Assembly (NCBI RefSeq): GCF_020085105.1
Contig: NC_058055.1
Location: forward strand, 16,067,822 to 16,131,821
Direction: 5' to 3'
DNA: 64,000 bases
Source of the DNA: Siniperca chuatsi
Lineage: Eukaryota > Chordata > Actinopteri > Centrarchiformes > Sinipercidae
How positions within the stretch are numbered: the stretch's first letter is position 1; the number at the start of each line of letters is the position of its first letter. Made by a program: the position numbers and the translations under genes. This document shows, piece by piece, positions 1 to 13,300 of the stretch. Under the pieces are notes generated by a model. That model searched no databases, was not told the origin of the DNA, and saw only the letters and a program-made list of their open reading frames with translations.

Positions 1-786
<786 letters not shown>

Positions 787-793
787 GTGAGGG

Positions 794-3700
794 TTACATG
801 GTGTGGTAAAGAGTACTAGCAGTTCTTTTCTTTAGCCGCCTCAGGGGGTGAGTCCTTCCATATTGCTGCCTTGTTGGCATAAGTGTCAGCCCAGGCAAAT
901 GCAGAGAATCTTGGTCAGAGTTGGGGAGTTGTCGTCCCTCCGGACTCTGATTTGATGGTGGAGGTGGTGAGGTTTCCCCAGCTTCAGAAAGCCTCTCTGC
1001 ACCAGTCCCGAGGACTTCTGACTGCTGGCCAGCTGAGGAAGGAGAATTGTGGACCCGCTGCTTCTTGGACTCATCGCTAACTGCGTGGGTCGGAGGTTCT
1101 GCTGAGGACGGAGCTACAGTGGAGCGGCTGAGGTCCCACTCACTCAGGTCATTGGCGAGCAGCTCCAGACAGCCCAGTTTGGCCAGAGAGGCTGAGCGCT
1201 TCATCAGGGATGGAGGGGTCAGCCCTGCCTGGCGAAGCCTGGCTTCCACCTCTCTGACGCTCCTATGGACACTGCTACCTCGCTTCTGAGTGGTTCTGGC
1301 ACTGAGGCCAAAAACCTGGTCCACATACCTGGCCTTGCTGGCTCCGCCCATGCTCACCTGCTGCAGGAAGGCACCCAGCTCGCACAAAGTCTCCCATGTC
1401 TCCCTCATGATAATGTCGCTATGGGGTGCCTCTGGGGAGCAGTCCCAGTCTGTGCCTGACTCGAGCTCTGTCACGCCCTCCAAACACAGGAAGTTCACAG
1501 AGGCAAAGGGAGAATGGGCAGAGCAGTGGAAAGAAGAAGAGGTAGAGAGCAATCTAGTATCAGCAGGCTGGAGTTTGTGTCCTTTTGTGCTTCTGTCATT
1601 ATTTCCTAGTGCCCCCATCTTAACTACATCACCACCTTCCCTTTTAACTGGTCCAACCTTCCCATCATCCTCCTGCTGCTGCTGCTGCTGTTGTTCTTCC
1701 TGCACATTGCTAACTATTGACACCTGCGAGCAAAATGATGCATCCTGGGGATTAGACACTGCCGTAAGATGGACGCTGGGTGGACGCCACTGAGAGCAGG
1801 AGGAACTGCTGGAGAGGGACGGTGGAGATGAGGAGGGTGACGGAGTCTCATGCCCCTGTTTCATTCTTTGCTCCAGCTGTCGTGTGACACGCCGCACGGA
1901 CCCCCTCGTCCAATCACTGTAGAGACCAGCAGGAGCCTCCTCTTCTTTGTTTTTCACTTCCTCTTTAACGTCCTCAGCTTCCTTCTGTGATAAAATATCT
2001 CTATCCTCTATTTCCTGCCTCGACTTCCCCACTTCCTGGACTTCTGGGCCCTGAGGAGGCTCTGGTTGGCTAAGAGGGCCAAGAGGCGAAGTCTCTGTGT
2101 GCACTGCAGGCTTCAGTCCTGTGACTGGCACAGGGACGGTCATTTCCTACAAAGAAAAGAGCGATAATATAAACGATTCAGTTTAAATTCCAAATAAAAG
2201 CATTAGTATATCCATGATGTTATTCAGAAGACATTCAAGTAAAAACTGATTCAGATGTAACAGATAATCTGATTCAGATGTAACAGATAATCTGATTCAG
2301 ATGTAACAGATAATCAGATGCATTGAGCATTCTACCTTCATGCCACCAGGTGGCGCCCTTGGCCTCAAGAAAACAAAAGCTAAACTAGTGGCACAAATTA
2401 ATAATTTGAGACCATATTTTACTGCTGTGGGTTCAACACACTTCCAAAATTCTAAACTTATCTAAGAATTATTTTGATAATCTATATTATGTTACACAAC
2501 CGTAGATAAAAACATCCGCACACTTATCTCCATTGCAAAGACCCACATTGAGACCTTTGTCAGAGCATGAGAAGAGCCTGAGAGATGTTCTGAAATGTCC
2601 CAAAGCTTAGACAATAATTTGGGTGTTTGCAATGGAAACAAGTGTGTAGCAGTTTGGGAACGTTTTGCTACAAGCAGTGGCCTTACCTTTTTCTCCTCCT
2701 CCTTGCCCTCTCTAGTGGAGACCCCCTGAGGCAGTGGTTGCTGTTCCTTGCCACAACTCTTCAGCTGGGGCGACTGCTGTACTGCAGCACAGTGAGTTTT
2801 ACCATCTTGACTCATTCCCTTGAACTTTTCCCTGGCACTGAAAAAGTTAATGTGATCTGCACTGTGGCCGAACAGCTCCTCGTTGTCTTGTGGAATGGTA
2901 CCGGGGTAGCTGTTAAAATCACAACCTTCCAAAGACAAGCCACACATCTGCTGGTCACAGTCTGGTGCAGACAGACACTGGGGTCCAGCCTGTTGTGTGC
3001 TTGGTGTTTGTGTTGTCATGGGCTCAGGCAATGACACTAGCATCGGTTTTATGACAGGCAGAGAGCAGGACAACACTTGTGGTTTGATAACCTCATCCAT
3101 GCAGGCTGGAGTTGGGGACGGAGCAGGGGAGAGGGGGAGGTGGTGAGGCTCGCCCACTAAAACACTCTGTGCAACAGTCAGCATGTCTGTCTTTTGAAGC
3201 TCAGGCACCACAGTGGCGGCCCTTGGGTGGGAGAGAGGAGGGGATGAGGGCTGCTCCACACAGTCACATAAGCCGTTGGAGAGCGGAGGAGATAACTGAG
3301 ACACAGAGCCAGCTGTGGACTCGGGACAAAGGGAGTCCATCCGGCTGATCTGGACTACAGCAGAATGAGCAGCCTCAAGGCTTCGAGATTCAGCGTCGCC
3401 TGATAGAGCTGGCACCCTCCCAGAGGACGAAGAGCTGCGCTGATTGGACTGGATGCCAGTATCAGGTTGGCTAGTGGAATGTGCTGATTTGCCAGTGCTG
3501 GCCAAAGTTCCCAGTGATTCCAGCAGTTCTTTCACAGAGGGACCAGGCGTGCTGCTGGCCTGGTTATGGGGGTCGGAGTGACCCAGGCTGTGTGGTTGGG
3601 CATAAGATTTTGACAGTGGCTCATGGTGATCAGACAGGTCGCTGTCAGAGTGAGAACGCCACAGTTTGTTGTGCCTCTGTTTGCTGTAGAAGGTGACAAA

Positions 3701-6700
3701 GGGGTGGGAATAAATGTGGCGCAGCAAAAAAAGAAAAACAAATAGTGTAAACTACCTGCCCAGTATCAAATGGCAATCAGACAGCTGGTGAACATAGTGG
3801 AGAATTTAACAGCTAAAGACACTTTTCTTCAGAAGTTAGTGGAGAAAAGACCAGAGCTAAATGGAGAATGAATATTACATTTGTTAGGTGGCCAGAAACA
3901 CAACTCCAAATGAATGCTAATGTTGCTCTGTGTCTGCTGGATGTGTAAATGGGCAACTGTTTGCTAACATGTTAGCCATAACAACTTTATAAGGTGATAA
4001 TATGTCAGTGTTGTGTTTACAGCTTGTTCTGCCAACCCCAAGTGGCCGAAACAAACAAACAAAAACAACAAATGCAGATTTAAATGTTAGAAATGCATTA
4101 CATATCACACACAGCTCTGAAATCTATAAACCAAAACAAGCCTGTGATTCCTGATAAGGCTGCTTCCCTAAAGGCGAAATTATGAATGCAGCCATAGGTA
4201 CTACTGGGTTGTGGGCAAATCCAAAAAACTTTTTCTAGTTAGGAGTATGGATGCACACATTGTGCATTAAAATTATACATACAAATCCTGAGCACAACTT
4301 TTAAGCAGTTGAAAGTAGTTTAGCTGTGTGTGCCTTTTTGTTTCATCCTGAATGGTTTTATTTCATTAGTCCATGCAGTGTTGGCTCATGCTGCACCCAC
4401 AAATCCGCATGACATATACTAGTGTGTTTATGTGGGTACCTGGCCAGCAGTATGCCCTGATACTCTTCCAGCTGTCTCATAAAAGAGGGGTTAGGTTTGG
4501 TCACAGCTCGACGTTCCTTGACGTAATCAAAGGCTTTTTTCAAATCCCAGCCGTGCTCCTTCATGGCGTACGCGATCACTGTGGCCGCAGAGCGACTTAT
4601 ACCCATTTTACAGTGCACCAGGCACTTGGATCCGGCTTTCCTGGAGTAGATAGAGTAGATATGAAGCATCAACACTATACATCAGCCTATCATTGTCAAC
4701 AGTTCTGTAAGACAGATGATCTGATTGAGTTTTTCAAAGGAAGAAAAGGCAAAAAGGAAGAAAGAATGCATTTCCCTAACAAGATGAGCAGATCAGAGAA
4801 AAAAAAATACACGTGCAGTCATCTGAAACTCACTTGGCTCTAGATATAAACTTGTAGGTGTCATTCCAATAAGCGAGCAGGTCAGTGGCCTCCTCATCGT
4901 AAACACGGATGTTGTGGTACTCAAACACACCAGGGAAGAAGTTATCAATCTCCCTCGTTACATTCAGGATGTACTGAACCCTGAAGGAGAATGAGATGTG
5001 AATGAGAGGAAAGATTAGATGATGAGAGATGAAAAGGCTGGAGAATATTTTAACACAAAACATTTAATTTAATTCTAACAAAAATGATTGTTAGGGTCTT
5101 ATCCTATAATACTTGTTACTTGCTTGTACTGTGTAGTGGGTTTTGTTATTTTTGCCTCCTTACCCGCTCTTCTGCAACTCCTCCAAATTGGATGCATTCC
5201 ACTCAGATCCCTGTAGGAAACAAAAGCAATCCTCAGACTAGTTCAGAGCCTTCAACTGAGCTTTTCATGATGCTTAAATCCTGTGGCAAGGCATGCCTAA
5301 CATCCAAAGTGCTCTCCAAACCAAACAAAGTATGTTAAAATTGGGAGGAATTACACAAGACTATCTCGTATTTTGCCAGGTTCCTCAGCCTGATGTACAA
5401 ACAATGTTACATATTACTTAAAAGTGATGATAAATCATTCAGTTCAAATAACTGAGTCACTTTCTATTCTTAAGTGTTATAATTAATTAATTAGTGATCT
5501 AGTTGTTCTGGCAGTTCTTCATCCTGAGAATTTCAGTGTAATGAGAGCAACATTTGTGTCAAATGCAGCAGTGGTACTCCAGAGGTTTTCTGAGTCAACC
5601 TACCAAGAAGACGTGATCAAAGATCTCCGTAGGACTGTCCATCTGGCCCAGAATGACTATCATCTCATTGTCGATGAACTCCTTGAACTCTCGCAGGTTG
5701 CATGTCATATGCATTTCCAGCTCTGTTCGGATCTAAGGAACAAATCCAGCCACAGAACACACAGATACAAACTTGTATGCCTGTCTTTTAGATTAAGATT
5801 TGCTGTATTAAGTTAAATACTGATGACTAAAAAGGAACTCAAATAATTAATTTTTTCAAACTATTCCTCTTTGGGAGGAGCCCAATTTGTTTAAAAAACT
5901 CTGACTGAATGCTTCAGAAATGTCAGCGATGAATGCATCAGTTTGGAGAATCTTCAAATTCAGCATCTGAAGCACTGACTCACTTCTTTGCAGGTGACAT
6001 TCTCAAGGTCTTTCTGCATCATGATCTCCCGCAAACTGGTTTTGATCTGACGCTCTGTCAGCTCTCTTTCTGTAGGTCTGCAGAAAAACCATGACATTGA
6101 TATACGATATATGAAATAAGTGTGAAATAAGTTTTTCATTTCCATATATGAAGTGTTACTGCAAACATACAGTATGCCACATGGAGGAGATGTCTGACCA
6201 AACCACTTTATGGTACTATGTGTATTTTAATTTCTACTGTTAATCTTTCAATATTTGCATGTTTAAGTTGTTAAGAAAAACAATAAATAATCATGATCAA
6301 ATTGTCTAGACAAATAATTGAAAAAAAGTGGAGGGAGAAAATAAAAAGTGAAAAACATTTTTCATATGATCTGAATACTTACATGTCAGAGAAGAGCACA
6401 GGCGAATCGGCACGGTGTGACTGCACATCCTGCATGACGTTCCACTCGTTGATGCGTACCTGATCGGAGGAGACCCTGCTTTGATAGTAGCTGACCCATG
6501 TGAGGAACAAGCTACCTGGGAAATAGTTGTGACAACGAGCCACCTCGCATGCTTTATGGAGTGACTGGAGGGCCGACCTGCGAGGGAGTAAGTGAGGGTG
6601 AAAAATTAGATTGAAAGACAGAAAAAGACACCTTCAAATAAATGGCAGGGACCTGCTTTAGATACCAAGATGATAGATGATACACAATAAAAGGGCAGAT

Positions 6701-7275
6701 ATAGATATCCATTTCTAACAAGTCGCATGATTAATGCAGTGTGACTCACCACATGGCCTGCACAGAAACGGGCTTGAATACATGCACTCTGTAATCAGTT
6801 GACACACTGAATCCCCTGGGAGCAAGAAAAGAGGGAGCACAGTGGAGAGAAGTGAAATAAAAAAATAAAGTGTCAGCCATCTTAGCAGCCTGGTGTTAAG
6901 CTTGTGTGAGCTCTGTGATTAAAGTATGTATCTTACCCATCTCCGTCCAAGTGTATCAACGTGTCGCTCCATAAGGGCAAAACCAGCCCCACAGAACATG
7001 AGCTGGGAGGGGGGGGGGGAAGTCTCTGTGTTACAACTTTATGCACAGTAGCAAAACAGGCAGGCACATATAAGCTTGTTTATGTTACTGTCTCACCTAT
7101 CTACAGGACTGAAATCCATTCCCAGCACCACACTCTCCTCCGTGTCCTGACGACCAATGGTTGAGACTACCACCATGTAGCGGGTGAGCTGATGGTGGGC
7201 ACTCTCCAAACGAACCGCCTGGAGCGGGAAAAACACAGTTGATGTCTTGACAGTTGATTGAAAAGCTTAAGAGTG

Positions 7276-7339
<64 letters not shown>

Positions 7340-10300
7340 AGTGTGTACCCACCAGTTTGATGTTGTCCTCTGGTCTGAGGAGAGTGAACATGGTTTGTAG
7401 ATGCTGCTGGATGTCTCCTGGTAAGATGAGAGCAATAAAAACACAACTTTGATCAGTGTCAAGAACTGCAGTTACACATAAATGACACCTTATCTACAAA
7501 CAGCACTACTGACAGAGTCAAACAGTCACTTGCTCTTGAGACCTTTTACCTCACCTGCATGTTTGCTGCGCAGCTGTGAGAAGCGAGAGGCAGAAGAAGG
7601 GGAGGAGCCATTTCCTCGAGGTAAGAAGAGAGCAGCTCCTTTAACTGTCAGGAAACTTTCACTGATGCTGGACAGATGGAGAGAAAAGAGAGAAAAAATA
7701 AAGTGAGTGGTTGTCCTGAAGTTTCCCCAACAATCAAACACACTACAATTGACTAAACCAATTTTTAAAAAAACTTAAGGAACTAAATGGCACATTTGAT
7801 AAGCCCCCAGTTCTCTGCATATCTTAAGAGATGTGTTTTGATAATCGTTTGTCATTTTTCAAGAAGAAATTCCCCAGTCTCAGCTTCTCAAACGGGAGAA
7901 TTTCCTCCCTCTCTCTATCCTACTTGATTGTACACTCAATATCTTTTAGTTTTGGACTATTGGTCAGACAAAACAAGCAATATAAAGACATCAGCTTGGG
8001 CTCTGGGAACTTGTGATGGGCTATTTTCACTATTTTCTGACAATTTATAGTATATATAGACAATTGTATGTGTTGTCCTCTTAATGCTACAGTGGAGACA
8101 TGTAAAAGCACTTAGACCATGGTCTAAACACTGCTGCTGGTGTTGTGGGGATGATGTCTTTTTTTTCCACATCTGTATGAAGCAGAAGCTTTTGTTCTTC
8201 AGCATGAAAACATATGCTGAACACTTGAGTATGAGGGATTTTGTCGTCTAAAAGTTGAATGTGTTTCAATAATGGTGATATAATCTTATGTCTTCTTACA
8301 AAATACACATGACATTATGTACAAACATCATATACAAAACAATAATGGAAAGATGTATGTGCCTTTATGCGCTCAAGACATATGACTGTGCAGTTTGTAA
8401 CAAACAGCAGCTGGTTCCAATAACGTGCTGGCTTAACTGAAGTGGACATGATGTTCATAAAATGACAAGAGGCACGACAGACAAAGACATATTGAGTTAC
8501 AGAGGAAAACAAACTGTGCACGCATTCAACCAACCAGTTCTCTTTTCCACATGAATCTTCGCCCTTCTCAAGCCAGCAGACCTGCTTGCAGTTTTTATCT
8601 TTGTACAAGCAATTACGACTTAAGTACTTTATGGCACATAACTGAATAACTACCTGGCATGAAATGGGCACCTCCAGCTAAGCTCCTTGAGCTGCTGCTC
8701 TCTGAACATTTCGTAATGCATTTTTTTTTTTTTTTTTTTAAAATCGTGGCCGAAATCATAGCGAGCAATGATTACAACCAATGTTTAACAAAGAGGTTTC
8801 TGACCCGGGATTAAGCAGACACCAAAGTGGAAACCTCATTGTGTTTTGTAACAAAGAAGTGAATGCAGATTCGCCGCTAACACCAGTGATCCCTGACTGT
8901 CCATATTTGTCACTACATACTGGGGGTGACAATAAATATAGTCCTGAGGAAGGACTATCAGGGAAAAGAAGTCCCATTCAGTCACCATCAGTTATGAAGA
9001 CTAAGGAGGAAAGGGACAGAAGCAAAGGGGGATAAACCTGGAACAGACAGCAGTAATTACAAAAGTGACAATTAGGCAATCTGTGGCTTCGGAATGGTGG
9101 TTTAAAATCTGGGGCACATAGCATGATTGTCAGCAAGCATAACTGTCTCCCAGTGAAACTCTTCACTTTCAAGTGAAAAAGCCTCTACAGCCACCCCAGA
9201 GGGACCAACAGCAACAGGGATCGTGCACACCAGAAACGCTGGCAAATGAAACCAGACAGAAATTGTGAAAACCACCTACTAGTACCCACATGCTATTTAT
9301 TAAATAAATAAATAACAAAGACAGATACATTTGTCTTTTGGTTAACACACTGTGTTGTGTAACATCCTAGAAGATCCTCAGTTCCATACCCTGGGAGAAA
9401 GGACAGAGGCTGACAGCTGAGTTTACACACCAGTATGTAAAGTAAGTGTAAATACACACTAGACAGATGTCTTATACAAGTGTGAATAATGGATAAGTGC
9501 TATAAACTGTATCTTGACTTGGTTCATCAAACACATAAATGGCCAATAAATGCCAGTGTTCATTCCCAGAAATTGTTCTCTGAAGACACTCAGCTGACAG
9601 ATTAATCACATCCTCTGATTCATGACCAATCTGTCTCAGATACACTGTGTGTCTTTCTGCTGTGCCCCCTCAAGATGCATTTTAGGCACATCTAAAATAA
9701 AAAAATAAAACAAAAGGTGAGTGGATGTGAGCAGATGAGTATGGCATCTGGCAGACATTTCGCAAGGAGCAAGGGGAAGGAAACGTCTTCCTGCAGCCAC
9801 TGACTCTGCTGCTACTGCTGTCATATCCTTCCCATTAAGTCATCATGGGAAAACCACATGCCTTTGTCATACCAGATCAGGGCAATGTGTTAAGACATGA
9901 TATTAGGAGATTGTCCAAGTAAGCTTCAAGTCAGAAAAAAAAGTCCAACTTCTGACTGATATTATACACTGAATCAGATTCTAGCAGCCTACATTAAGCA
10001 TCTCACTAATGAGGTTGTGAGAATACAATAGCCCCAAGATGTTACTGCAATTCATAGTGAAATATTTTCACACCGAAAGCCTGCGGCTCTGAGCACAATG
10101 TATTCAGTAAACTTACAGCTGATAAATTGCCTCCTGAGAGATCACGGAGTTCTCGGTGAAATAAGGTCTCATCTTCACCCCGCAGCAGACGCAGAAGCAG
10201 CCGGCTGATGAGCTCCGTGGCGCGGTCACAACACCGGGTGGCATCGCTGCTCGGGTGGCGGGGGTAGAGCGCACAGAGGCGGGCAGTTTTTACCAATAGT

Positions 10301-13300
10301 TGCTGTAGAGGTGTGGAGGGGCACTGCCGGGGTAGTTGTGAAACGCAGAAGCTCTGGTGTAAAGGTCTCACTTTGACGGTTTGCTTTTAATAGACATGTC
10401 TTATTTAGGGAAATACCCGTCAACGCGATGTAAAACAAGATATTTAAAAAAAAAAACCGCGGTATTATAATATTCAGAAACGGCAAAGATATTGACATAT
10501 TTAGCACACGATGTAGCAGAGCAGGTGCCTCATAACATCTGCTCAGTGGTACTGTTTCATTATAGTCTGCAGCAGGCTGCGGTAAATCCTGCCTGGAGGG
10601 GAGGAGACACACATGGTCCAATCCGCGAAAACAGCGGCTGTATGAGGGATTATTAGTGCCATAGTGAAGGGGGAGACGCATGACAGCCATTGATAACAAC
10701 ATGACTTTAATGGAGACAACTCTTGTGTAAGAAAACTAAATTAATGATTTTGTAAAGTCATAAATAAGTGAATAAAAAAGGAGTTTCACTGGCACACAAA
10801 TAGTTAATGTGACTATTCTGGTAGAGTAGTCACAGATCAGTATTATTCCAAAATGTATTAAGACATGAGTTTACAATGGCCTCAAGATGCAATTCAAAAG
10901 GATTTCCTTGCACCTAGAGTCCCAACTGTTCCTGATGTAGCTTACCTTGGAGAAAATATTGGACTAGACAAACCGAAATACCTTCCTATGGTACAGCATT
11001 ATGGCATTACACTGAATTTAGGTTTGGTCCAACAGGCATGAAACGCATGTTAAGATGTTGTATTATTAGGTAGGTGACAGTAGAGAGGCAGGTAGGAGAT
11101 GGTGAGGGAGAGAGACCCTGGCTAGGATTGAACCGGGGATGTGGCGATTATATCACTATTTGGCTGCAGTTTAAAAAACATTATTATACATTTACATTCA
11201 CTGATGGTTTTTGCCATGCTTTTTGCATCACTCATGTTCATACTCAAAATGCAAGCAAATAAAAATTAATAGCAGTAACATCTTAGGGGCTATTTTTGGG
11301 CTTTGAGTTATGACAAGTAGAACTTGCTTGCTTGAAGAAGCTGTGGTTGATCATGTCAGTCACATTACTAGTAAACTCTGCTCTTACAGTTCACCCTTGT
11401 CCATCCCGTCATGACCTCTTCAACTCAAATACTATATTCAACAGTTGTGCAATTGTTGTTTAAATTTCACCTTATTTTGCTTTTGCGCCTTTATTCAACA
11501 AACCACAGCTTTCCAGCCTGACGCTAATTAAAACTATATAAACTGAACTCCTTACTTAAGACTGAAAATGACTAGATTGACTTTCATTTATCATTCTGTT
11601 CAACTACAACAACTACACAACATGACATGGTTTTCGCTTCCATGACAACACTTCTCCTTTTTAAGCATTAATAACTCCCCATACACAGAGGGGTATCCTC
11701 TGGAGTGTGTGGGCCACACAGATCACATTTGTGTTGTCTGAGCCCTGCTGTTGGAAGTTGTGTAACCAGCTCTGTAAAAGTCTCACTAGAGACAGCAACA
11801 CCTGACACCTAATGTGCTGGAAGCACAACAACAACGGAAAAAGGATTGAGAAATCAAAAAGGAGACATCAGGAGTCAACTGAGGAGAAACTTGACCTTAG
11901 ACTTGGCTGCTTGTTGATCCCTCATGGTTTCAATTTATAAGATAGATTACAAATTCAGAGTAAATACATGGCAAACCACCTGACTACCAATTCATATCAC
12001 AGGATAAACAACTACTGCAGTGGTGTTTTCCTGCTCTGTCAAGATTTCAGTGTAGGGATAAACACTGAATGTTTAAAGCAGACAGAAGTTACACAAATGA
12101 GACTCATACTCAATACTCATCAGGTGGCCTTCATCACTGACTGATAACAGCTGCTTAATCTGACAGTTATCCAATCAACACCTTAGCTGCTTAACTACTC
12201 CAGCATAGCCGTACTTTTCTTGTCACAAGGTTTCTTTCTTCCTCTTTGATCGACTTTCTTCTCACATTGACACCCAAAATCTCCCCATCTTCTTTCTTTA
12301 ACTGGTCTCATCAGTTAAGGAAACATTGTAAAACATTGGTTACATCTGTTGTAAAGGCATTGTAGGTCTAGCTAGGAACAGTCATGGGACATAATCCTGT
12401 TCTCAGTCTGCATGGGTCAGTTAGTCCTGGTCCACGGACTCTCAGCAACCCACATGTTTGTGGTGTTGGACCAATCTCTCAGGTTCCAGCTTACTGTTCT
12501 CTCATTTGACTGCTGAAATTCACACCGTCCAATGACAAGCAGTGGAGGCCAGGATGTGGTTGTTACATGCAGACAGACACCAGACACTCCTCTGTTGCTC
12601 TTATGTCTCCACGTACACAAAAACACAGACTGTCACCTTAGTGATCACAACATCACATGACCTTAAAAAGGCAGTTCATGCTCGAAAACCCTCCAATGTG
12701 GCTGAATTACAACAATTCTGCAAAGATGAGTGAGCCAAAATTTCTCCACAGCGCTGTAAAAGACTCATTGCAAGTTATCGCAAACGCTTGATTGCAGTTG
12801 TTGCTGCTAAGGGTGGCCCAACCAGTTATTAGATTTAGGGGGCAATCACTATTTCATACAGGGCCATGTAGGTTTGGATTTTGTTTTCCCTTAATAATAA
12901 CAACCTTCATTTTAAAACTGCATTTTGTGTTTACTTGTGTTATCTTTGACTAATATTTAAATTTGTTTGATGATCTGAAACATTTAAGTGTGACAAACAT
13001 GCAAAAAAATAAGAAATCAGGAAGGGGGCAAACACTTTTTCACACCACTGTATAATACAGTGCACCCAAGGCTATTCAGTATTTGCTTTACCTATGGATT
13101 AGAAGCACACACAATTGATTAGCATCTATCCTATGAGCAGTTGAGTCTTGTACGTATTACACACACACACAGGAAGTCAGTCTGATTATTTATGGTCTAA
13201 TCAATCTGCCAGACAACATTTCTAACAGACCACATATATTAGATTACAACAGAGTGAGTGAAATTAATTTATTGGGAAGTCTTAGAGGCAGACAAATGTA

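Noticed and set aside
10042-10371. 109-codon minus-strand ORF as a separate gene
   Set aside because: It overlaps the proximal ssh2 exon, its frame ends at the donor in a phase incompatible with the common exon, and it has no recognisable similarity; the in-phase frame matches SSH2.
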